Of a DNA stretch of 6,875 bases, positions 1 through 4,086 are shown piece by piece. The notes beneath the pieces are model-generated. The model made no database searches, was not told where the DNA came from, and was given only the letters and a program-made list of their open reading frames with translations. The stretch's first letter is position 1, and every line of letters starts with the position of its first letter. A program made the translations under genes and the position numbers. The stretch spans positions 1 to 6,875 of the forward strand of contig NZ_CALLYO010000408.1 of NCBI RefSeq assembly GCF_937858865.1, in the 5' to 3' direction. This DNA comes from an uncultured Amaricoccus sp. (GTDB taxonomy: Bacteria; Pseudomonadota; Alphaproteobacteria; Rhodobacterales; Rhodobacteraceae).

Positions 1-89
1 CCGCCGGCCTCTGGGTCGCCCCGCTGCTCCTCGCCGGCGCCGCCCTGCTCTCGCTCTTCCAGCGCCCGCTCGCCGCCCCACCGCGCTGA
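1..89 (+). CDS. C-terminal end of an integral membrane protein (possibly an MFS transporter), partial
   Basis: Reading from base 3, an open frame of 28 codons ends at TGA 87-89. The translated tail is strongly hydrophobic (AGLWVAPLLLAGAALLSLF) and then turns basic and Pro/Ala-rich (QRPLAAPPR), as expected for the last transmembrane helix of a polytopic inner-membrane protein with a short cytoplasmic tail. The start and most of the gene lie outside the window, so the family cannot be proved. An MFS-type efflux transporter is my guess, based partly on recollection that such a gene often neighbours rpmG in alphaproteobacteria. It is convergent with rpmG. A 13-bp near-perfect tandem duplication (81-93 and 94-106) spans its stop codon. 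Confidence 0.55.
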   Translation, partial: AGLWVAPLLLAGAALLSLFQRPLAAPPR

Positions 90-121
90 CCCGCCGCGCT
101 GACCCCGCCCGCAGACGAGAA

Positions 122-152
122 ACGGCCACGGGCGCTTCCCGCCCATGGCCGT
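122..152. terminator. Terminator-like hairpin, possibly bidirectional
   Basis: ACGGCCA (122-128) pairs perfectly with TGGCCGT (146-152). After one C/A mismatch, GGGCG (130-134) pairs with CGCCC (140-144), leaving a 5-nt loop. On the minus strand the stem is followed by TTTCTCGT, a modest U-tract. On the plus strand the following bases are CCAAATCG, so no U-tract is present. The hairpin lies 33 nt after the stop of the upstream + strand gene, and 142 nt beyond the rpmG stop on the other strand. It could end either transcript, with minus-strand termination better supported by sequence. Confidence 0.55.
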
Positions 153-265
153 CCAAATCGTCTCGCCGGGGTGTCCGCGTTAACGAATCAATCCCGACTC
201 TTTCAGTCTAAATACGGATTCCATACGCATATGCGTCCCATATCGAAGAAATCCCTGTAAACCTT

Positions 266-289
266 TGCCGGCGAACGCTTCCGCCGGCA
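266..289 (-). terminator. Hairpin immediately downstream of rpmG
   Basis: TGCCGGCG (266-273) pairs perfectly with CGCCGGCA (282-289) around an 8-nt loop. On the minus strand this begins four bases after the rpmG stop codon. It is followed by AAGGTTTAC, so the U-tract is poor. It may be a weak intrinsic terminator or a 3'-end stabilising stem for the rpmG mRNA. The stronger hairpin at 122-152 would then be the final terminator. Confidence 0.45.
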
Positions 290-293
290 CGGA

Positions 294-461
294 TCACTTG
301 ATCTTGCCTTCCTTGTACTCGACGTGCTTGCGCGCCACCGGATCGTACTTCCGGACCGTCATCTTCTCGGTCATCGTGCGCGAGTTCTTCTTGGTCACAT
401 AGAAGTGCCCGGTATCGGCCGTCGAGTTCAGCCGGATCTTGATCGTGGTGGGCTTCGCCAT
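294..461 (-). CDS. rpmG: 50S ribosomal protein L33
   Basis: This 55-residue protein begins [20 protein letters not shown] and ends EYKEGKIK, the typical length and sequence of bacterial L33, a small protein of the large ribosomal subunit near the E site. The family usually occurs either with two CxxC pairs binding zinc or without them. This copy has no cysteines, so it is the zinc-independent (C-minus) form. The ATG at 461-459 is chosen over an upstream in-frame ATG (491) because the family begins exactly at MAKPTT. GAGAGG also sits 8 nt before this ATG, while the ten extra residues of the longer form resemble nothing. A promoter (531-558) and a short 5' leader precede it, so it can be transcribed independently of the NUDIX gene upstream. 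Confidence 0.97.
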   Translation of the reverse strand: MAKPTTIKIRLNSTADTGHFYVTKKNSRTMTEKMTVRKYDPVARKHVEYKEGKIK

Positions 462-498
462 CTCTCGGTCCTCTCGGCGGTCGCCCGCCATGCCTGAT

Positions 499-514
499 CG
501 GCCCGCAAGGGCCG
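499..514 (-). promoter_or_regulatory. Small GC hairpin in the rpmG 5' leader
   Basis: CGGCCC and GGGCCG form a perfect 6-bp stem with a 4-nt loop (TTGC on the rpmG strand). It falls between the predicted transcription start (about 525) and the rpmG ribosome-binding site. No U-tract follows it on the minus strand, so it does not look like an intrinsic terminator for the NUDIX gene. It may be a leader stem, or chance in GC-rich DNA. Confidence 0.3.
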
Positions 515-530
515 GAAATTCCAGAGCGCC

Positions 531-558
531 CTTCTACCCCTTCCGCCCCGCGTGTCAA
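531..558 (-). promoter_or_regulatory. Predicted housekeeping sigma-70-type promoter of rpmG
   Basis: On the minus strand a perfect -35 hexamer TTGACA (558-553) is followed after 16 nt by TAGAAG (536-531), four of six matches to TATAAT. This would place the transcript start near 525, giving a leader of about 64 nt before the rpmG ATG. The position, between the NUDIX stop and rpmG, fits an autonomous strong promoter for a ribosomal protein gene. Confidence 0.65.
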
Positions 559-561
559 GCT

Positions 562-1245
562 TCAGAGCAGGCTGAAGCGCAGCCCCTCCGGCGCCTGATG
601 GAAGAAGGGCACCGGCCGCGCCGGATCGGGATCGGCGACCAGCGCCTCGACCTCCGACAGCACCACCTCGGTGATGAAGGGCAGGGGCAGCGCCCGCGCC
701 TCGGCCAGCGTCAGCCACTGCAGGCGCGAGAGCTCATCGCCCGAGGGCGCGAGGCTGTCCCCGGCCACGTCGCCCGCCTCGACCAGGAAGAAGCGCGCAT
801 CGAACCGCCGCGGCCGCCCGCGCGGCGTGATGGCGCGGAAGACGAAGCGCAGCGCCGCCGTGTGCGGAACCAGCCCGTTCGCATAGAACCCCCGCCAGGA
901 CTGCGGCACCGTGCGCCCCGCCGCCGCCGGATCGGCCCGCCCGAGCATCAGCCCCGTCTCCTCCCAGAGCTCGCGCACCGCGGCACGCGCGAGGCTCGCG
1001 ACGAGGCCCGGCGGCGTGCCGACGCCCAGCCGCCGCTCGGTGAGCGGATCGAGGGCCGACCCGCCCGGCAGCATCCCGTCCTCGGGATCGACCGCGCCGC
1101 CGGGGAAGACGAACTTGTCCGGCATGAAGGCCGCGCTCCCGCCGCGCTGGCCCATCAGCACCCGCGCCGCATCCGGGTCGCGGCGCAGCAGGATGACGGT
1201 CGCCGCGTCGCGGACGGCCGGACCCGCCTCAGACGCTGGTCGCAA
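562..1245 (-). CDS. NUDIX hydrolase
   Basis: NUDIX enzymes hydrolyse nucleoside diphosphates linked to another moiety, using metal held by a conserved box. In this 227-residue protein the box is split. FPGGAVDPED occupies residues 47-56 and the catalytic helix RELWEETGL occupies 91-99, with E92, E95 and E96 as expected metal ligands. About 35 residues separate the two halves, where the classic GX5EX7REUXEEXGU box has about 13. Such insertions are known in NUDT7/NUDT19-like (CoA diphosphatase-type) members, but the substrate here cannot be assigned. The start is a TTG (1245-1243) that overlaps the end of the DUF983 gene by 17 nt. No clear Shine-Dalgarno sequence is visible, so translation may be coupled and the start is the least certain part. 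It likely forms an operon with the DUF983 gene. Confidence 0.88.
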   Translation of the reverse strand: MRPASEAGPAVRDAATVILLRRDPDAARVLMGQRGGSAAFMPDKFVFPGGAVDPEDGMLPGGSALDPLTERRLGVGTPPGLVASLARAAVRELWEETGLMLGRADPAAAGRTVPQSWRGFYANGLVPHTAALRFVFRAITPRGRPRRFDARFFLVEAGDVAGDSLAPSGDELSRLQWLTLAEARALPLPFITEVVLSEVEALVADPDPARPVPFFHQAPEGLRFSLL

Positions 1246-1642
1246 GGTCGCTGTCGCCGCCGAAGCCGTGCATCCGCTTCGCCCACTGCAGCCCGACGAA
1301 GAGCCCCTTGAGCCGCGGCAGCAGCCAGAGCGACAGCGCGACGAAGACGGCCGAGAAGCCGATCGCCATCTGCCATCCCGCCGGCTGCCAGGCGAAGAAG
1401 ACCATGAGCATCACCGGCGCCAGGATATGCCCGGTGATGAGGATCGTCGCCCAGGCCGGACCGTCGTCGGCGCGGTGATGATGCAGCTCGGTGCCGCAGG
1501 AGCAGACCTGGCGCACCGTCAGGTAACCGTCCATCATCGGCGCCTCGCCGCAGGCCGGGCAGAGCCGCCGCCAGCCGCGCCAGAGCGCCTGCCGGAGATC
1601 GCGCGGCGTCTCGTGCGGATCGTCGTGATTCCCGAAGGTCAT
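1229..1642 (-). CDS. DUF983 family membrane protein
   Basis: This is a 137-residue protein with an N-terminal cysteine-rich segment (CPACGE at 28-33, then C47 and C49) resembling a zinc ribbon. The HHHRADDGPAW stretch (54-64) is characteristic of DUF983. Two hydrophobic helices follow, at about 64-85 and 91-110. The family is a widespread alphaproteobacterial inner-membrane protein of unknown function. The second cysteine pair here is CxC (VCSCG) where I would expect CxxC, so one residue seems to be missing from the knuckle. The ATG at 1642-1640 is the only plausible start and has a weak AGG upstream. The 3' end overlaps the NUDIX gene by 17 nt, suggesting co-transcription. A divergent promoter region of 145 bp separates it from the EF-hand gene. 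Confidence 0.9.
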   Translation of the reverse strand: MTFGNHDDPHETPRDLRQALWRGWRRLCPACGEAPMMDGYLTVRQVCSCGTELHHHRADDGPAWATILITGHILAPVMLMVFFAWQPAGWQMAIGFSAVFVALSLWLLPRLKGLFVGLQWAKRMHGFGGDSDLATSV

Positions 1643-1756
1643 GCCGGCCTAGATACGCCACCCGCATCCGGACGGCCAGAGGGCCGCAGCGCGCGCTGGC
1701 GCGATCGCGGGCTCGTGACCCCTCGCGCGACGGAGCCGGCGCCGCCCGGCGTTTGA

Positions 1757-1779
1757 CCTTTCGAACCGCAAGCGAAAGG
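1757..1779 (+). promoter_or_regulatory. Inverted repeat overlapping the EF-hand gene ribosome-binding site
   Basis: CCTTTCG (1757-1763) and CGAAAGG (1773-1779) form a perfect 7-bp inverted repeat around a 9-nt spacer. The right arm contains most of AAAGGA (1775-1780), the likely Shine-Dalgarno sequence, 7 nt before the ATG at 1788. If the RNA folds, the ribosome-binding site is paired. Alternatively it is a dyad operator for a repressor. The sequence supports the dyad. The regulatory role is inference. Confidence 0.4.
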
Positions 1780-1787
1780 ACCTCCGC

Positions 1788-2426
1788 ATGACACGCATCG
1801 CCCGCACCGCCGCCGCTGCCACGCTCCTCGCCGGGCTCGCCGCCGCCGGCATCGCCGTCGCCCAGGATGCGCCGTCCTCCCCGCCCGCCGGCGGACCGGG
1901 CGCCGGCGGCCCGATGGCGATGATGGGCTTCGGCCCCGGCCGCATCGATTTCGCCGCCATCGACACCGACGGCAACGGCTCGCTCAGCCGCGCCGAGCTC
2001 GTCGCCCGCGCCACCGAGCGGCTGGCCAGGGTCGACGCCAACGGCGACGGCACCCTCACCCGCGCCGAGCTCGTCGCGGCGATGCCCGCCCCGCGCTTGC
2101 TCGACCTCTTCGGCCCCAACCCGGGCGAGGCCTATGCCGACCGCGTGCTCGCCCTCATGGGCGCGACCGAGTCGGGCGAGGTGGTGATCGCCGACCTCGC
2201 CGGCCAGCGGGTGAACTTCCTGCTCGCCTTCGCCGACACCGACCGCGACGCGGCCATCTCGAGCGACGAGGCCGACGCCATGCGCGACCGCCACCGCGGC
2301 GCGGACCGGCCCTTCGGCCATGGCCACGGCATGGACCGGGGCCCCGGCGGCCACGGCCACGGCATGGAGCGCGGTCCCGACGGCCGCGGCCCGCGCGGCG
2401 ACGGCCCCGCCCCGCAGGACCGCTGA
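1788..2426 (+). CDS. Secreted EF-hand calcium-binding protein with His/Gly-rich tail
   Basis: The 212-residue protein starts with a signal peptide (basic start, Ala/Leu core, AVA cleavage site at 23-25 before QD), so it should be periplasmic or secreted. Two canonical EF-hand loops follow: DTDGNGSLSRAE (59-70) and DANGDGTLTRAE (83-94), with all ligand positions and the central Gly. A third loop, DTDRDAAISSDE (150-161), keeps the Asp ligands and final Glu but has Ala for Gly at position 6. The tail (171-212) is rich in His, Gly, Asp and Arg and contains two 11-residue repeats with HGHG that could bind transition metals. The ATG has AAAGGA 7 nt upstream. The gene lies head-to-tail before an ECF sigma factor, membrane protein and periplasmic metal-sensor-like gene, suggesting a shared envelope role. 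Its precise function is unknown. Confidence 0.9.
   Translation: MTRIARTAAAATLLAGLAAAGIAVAQDAPSSPPAGGPGAGGPMAMMGFGPGRIDFAAIDTDGNGSLSRAELVARATERLARVDANGDGTLTRAELVAAMPAPRLLDLFGPNPGEAYADRVLALMGATESGEVVIADLAGQRVNFLLAFADTDRDAAISSDEADAMRDRHRGADRPFGHGHGMDRGPGGHGHGMERGPDGRGPRGDGPAPQDR
2316..2381 (+). repeat. Two tandem 33-bp units encoding the HGHGM(D/E)RGP repeat
   Basis: Units 2316-2348 and 2349-2381 are identical at 28 of 33 bases by my comparison. They encode GHGHGMDRGPG and GHGHGMERGPD, residues 177-198 of the EF-hand protein. Three of the five differences are silent and two change a residue (Asp/Glu and Gly/Asp), so the duplication appears under coding constraint. Confidence 0.8.
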
Positions 2427-2434
2427 TGACCGCC

Positions 2435-2474
2435 GCGGCGCGCGCCCCCGCCTTCGGGCGCGCGCCGCTCTTTC
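2435..2474 (+). terminator. Strong intrinsic-type terminator or attenuator between the EF-hand and sigma genes
   Basis: A 13-bp stem made only of G and C pairs perfectly (2435-2447 with 2456-2468) around the 8-nt loop CCGCCTTC. It is followed by TCTTTC (2469-2474), a short T-rich tail. It begins 8 nt after the EF-hand stop codon. This is the strongest hairpin in the window. It should end or attenuate EF-hand transcription before the sigma gene, and it argues that 2427-2515 is non-coding. Confidence 0.7.
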
Positions 2475-2515
2475 GGCAGGAGACGGCGGCGCGAGGAACG
2501 GCCATAGTCAGCCGG

Positions 2516-3112
2516 ATGACGAGAAGCCCCGATGCCGACGCGGAGCCTTCCGACGCCGCCCTCCTCGCGCTCTACGCCGACGGGGACCAGGCGGCGGCGC
2601 GGATGCTGACCGCCCGGCACGCGCCGCGCGTCTTCGCGCTGGCGCGGCGCATGCTGGGCGAGGTGGCGGAGGCCGAGGACGTGACGCAGGAGACGATGCT
2701 GAGGCTCTGGAAGATCGCACCCGACTGGCAGGCCGACCGCGCGGCGGTCGCGACCTGGCTCTACCGCGTGGCGAGCAACCTCTGCATCGACCAGCTCCGC
2801 CGCCGGCGCAACCCGACGCGGAGCGCCAGCGACGACGCCCTGCCCGAGATCGCCGACGACGCCCCCGGCGCCGAGCACCGGCTGCAGGCCGACGACCGCG
2901 CGGCCGCGCTCCGCGAGGCGCTCGCCGCCCTCCCCGACCGCCAGCGCCTCGCCATCCTGCTCCGCCACTTCGAGGACCGGCCGAACCCGGAGATCGCCGC
3001 CATCCTCGACGCCAGCGTCGAGGCGGTCGAGAGCCTGCTCGCCCGCGCCCGCCGCGACCTCGCCCAGCGCCTCGCCCCGCGCCGGGCCGAACTCGGGTTC
3101 ACCGATGGCTAG
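2516..3112 (+). CDS. ECF-type RNA polymerase sigma factor
   Basis: This is a 198-residue two-domain sigma factor. Region 2 lies at about residues 14-98, with DVTQETMLRLWK (55-66) and the WLYRVASNLCIDQLRRRR stretch (81-98). Region 4 lies at about 132-187, with LPDRQRLAILLRHFE and the helix-turn-helix EIAAILDASVEAVESLLARA (159-178). Regions 1.1 and 3 are absent, as in the extracytoplasmic-function (ECF) group. It should redirect RNA polymerase to stress promoters when released from a partner. I chose ATG 2516 although an in-frame ATG at 2426 overlaps the EF-hand stop, because the extra 30 residues would be encoded by a terminator-like hairpin and match nothing in the family. ATG 2516 lacks a well-placed Shine-Dalgarno (GAGGAA is 17 nt away). 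The following two genes look like its anti-sigma factor and sensor. Confidence 0.9.
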   Translation: MTRSPDADAEPSDAALLALYADGDQAAARMLTARHAPRVFALARRMLGEVAEAEDVTQETMLRLWKIAPDWQADRAAVATWLYRVASNLCIDQLRRRRNPTRSASDDALPEIADDAPGAEHRLQADDRAAALREALAALPDRQRLAILLRHFEDRPNPEIAAILDASVEAVESLLARARRDLAQRLAPRRAELGFTDG

Positions 3113-3118
3113 GACTCC

Positions 3119-3124
3119 GGAGGA
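3119..3124 (+). promoter_or_regulatory. Ribosome-binding site that decides the start of the small membrane protein
   Basis: GGAGGA lies 7 nt before GTG 3132, near-ideal spacing for a Shine-Dalgarno sequence. The alternative ATG at 3105 lies upstream of this site, overlaps the sigma gene by 8 nt and has no such sequence before it. I therefore prefer the GTG. Confidence 0.7.
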
Positions 3125-3131
3125 TCACCCC

Positions 3132-3512
3132 GTGACGCCCCACCGCGACGCAGAGGACGAAGCCGCCCTCGCCGCCTTCTTCGCCGCCGCCCGCGCCGAG
3201 GAGGAAGGCCCTTCGGTCGCGCTCCTCTCCGCCATCCTCGCCGACGCCGCCGGCATCCACGCCGACCGCGCCGTCGCCCCCGCCGCACGCCGCTTCCTAC
3301 CGGCCGGCTCCGGCTGGGGCGCGCGGCTCCTCGCCCCGATCGGCGGCTGGCGCGGCATCGCCGTCCTCGGCGGCTGCGCGGCCTTCGGCTTCTGGCTCGG
3401 CCTCGCCGGCAACCTCTCGCTCGACGGAACCACCCTCACGACGGTCGCGGCCAGCGAGAGCGCCGTCACCGGGGTGGACGCCTTCTTCGATCTCGCCGCG
3501 CTGGAGCAATAG
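3132..3512 (+). CDS. Small single-pass membrane protein, likely anti-sigma factor
   Basis: This is a 126-residue protein with an acidic, Ala-rich N-terminal part (1-72, containing AFFAAARAEEEGPSVALLSA), one hydrophobic helix at about 74-94 (RGIAVLGGCAAFGFWLGLAG) and a short C-terminal part (95-126). With the N-terminus in the cytoplasm, the first segment could hold the sigma factor and the tail would face the periplasm. I recognise no zinc-binding anti-sigma motif (HxxxCxxC is absent), so the role rests on position and topology. It starts 19 nt after the sigma gene and ends 2 nt before the periplasmic sensor gene, as CnrY-like proteins do in cnr-type operons. The GTG start is favoured by GGAGGA 7 nt upstream. 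ATG 3105 would add nine residues. Confidence 0.75.
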   Translation: MTPHRDAEDEAALAAFFAAARAEEEGPSVALLSAILADAAGIHADRAVAPAARRFLPAGSGWGARLLAPIGGWRGIAVLGGCAAFGFWLGLAGNLSLDGTTLTTVAASESAVTGVDAFFDLAALEQ

Positions 3513-3514
3513 CC

Positions 3515-3979
3515 ATGGCCGACACGACCACCCCCCGCCGGCCAGGGCTGAAATGGGCGCTCGTCGCCTCGCTCGGGCTCAACCTCGTCTTCGTCGGCCT
3601 CTTCGCCGCCGCCGTCTTCCGCGGCCCGCCCCCGCCGCCCGCCCCCGGCCTCTGGCACTATGCCCACGCGCTGCCCGACCCCTACCGGCGCGAGCTCGGC
3701 CGCGCCCTGCGCGACAGCCGCCGCGACTGGATCGGCCCGCGCGAGGCGCTCCGCGGCCAGCGGCAGGCGATGGCCGCCGCCCTGACCGCCGAGCCGTTCG
3801 ACCCCGCCGCCGTCCGGGAAGTGCTCGCCCGCGAGACCCAGCTCCTCGGCGATCTCTCCGCCCGCGGCCGGGAGCTGCTGCTCGCCGAGATCGCCCGCAT
3901 GTCGCCGGCCGACCGGGCCGCCTACGCCGCGACGCTCCTCGCCGGCCGGGACCGCGGCCCCGGCCCGCGGCGGCACTGA
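3515..3979 (+). CDS. Membrane-anchored periplasmic CnrX/Spy-like (heavy-metal resistance domain) protein
   Basis: The 154-residue protein has a cytoplasmic N-terminus, one transmembrane helix at about 13-36, a Pro-rich linker (GPPPPPAPG) and a helical periplasmic domain (about 46-143). The features LPDPYRRELGRALRDSRRDW and ARMSPADRAAYA fit the periplasmic heavy-metal sensor family that includes CnrX. In cnr-type systems such a protein senses metal or envelope stress and controls release of the sigma factor through the anti-sigma partner. Candidate metal ligands are few: H48 and H51 (HYAH) plus the terminal H154. The multi-His site of CnrX is not evident, so the stimulus may not be nickel or cobalt. 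ATG follows the previous stop by 2 nt with GGAG 8 nt upstream, so the two genes are translationally close. The Arg/Gly/Pro-rich tail is unusual. Confidence 0.85.
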   Translation: MADTTTPRRPGLKWALVASLGLNLVFVGLFAAAVFRGPPPPPAPGLWHYAHALPDPYRRELGRALRDSRRDWIGPREALRGQRQAMAAALTAEPFDPAAVREVLARETQLLGDLSARGRELLLAEIARMSPADRAAYAATLLAGRDRGPGPRRH

Positions 3980-4086
3980 GCGCCGCATGCGCTTCGCGAA
4001 CGGTCCACGAAGATTTCGATCACCTTGGCGCGGAAATTTCCCACGTCGGAATCAATTGGTTGCCCGATGTCGTGCGTGCACGATAG
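3980..4086. other. Convergent intergenic region between the sensor gene and pleD, with a weak hairpin
   Basis: This 107-bp stretch has no gene. It holds a small hairpin (TCGTG 4070-4074 with CACGA 4079-4083) directly after the pleD stop on the minus strand, without a U-tract. It also has a 10-bp palindrome GGAAATTTCC (4032-4041) and one GANTC site (4049-4053). I see no convincing intrinsic terminator for either operon, so termination may be Rho-dependent. Confidence 0.45.

Larger units (their letters stand above)
90..293. other. Gene-free convergent intergenic region with hairpins and an AT-rich patch
   Basis: This stretch lies between the ends of two convergent genes and I see no credible coding frame in it. 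It contains a 13-bp tandem duplication (81-106), a strong hairpin (122-152), an AT-rich patch (about 179-262) unlike the surrounding GC-rich DNA, a perfect 12-bp palindrome ACGCATATGCGT (225-236), a short inverted repeat GACT/AGTC (196-208) and a hairpin just downstream of rpmG (266-289). Three GANTC sites (185-189, 196-200, 217-221) fall within 37 bp. GANTC is the methylation site of the alphaproteobacterial CcrM enzyme. Terminators explain part of it, but the AT-rich core is unexplained and could hold a small RNA. Confidence 0.6.

Noticed and set aside
439..1311. 290-codon + strand open frame antisense to rpmG, NUDIX and DUF983
   Set aside because: The product is Arg-rich with no domain, while the opposite strand encodes clear NUDIX and DUF983 proteins.
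1687..1708. CAGCGCGCGCTG palindrome and GCGATCGC palindrome in the DUF983/EF-hand gap
   Set aside because: Short GC palindromes are expected by chance at this base composition, and nothing around them supports a binding site.
2426..2515. 30-residue N-terminal extension of the sigma factor from ATG 2426
   Set aside because: It would be encoded by a perfect terminator-like hairpin and is not part of any sigma region. It is kept as an alternative only.
2495..2520. GGAAC as an ECF -35 element for autoregulation of the sigma gene
   Set aside because: No matching -10 element lies 16-17 nt downstream, and that spacing would fall on the start codon.
3105..3131. ATG 3105 start for the small membrane protein
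   Set aside because: It overlaps the sigma gene and lacks a ribosome-binding site, while GTG 3132 has GGAGGA at 7 nt.
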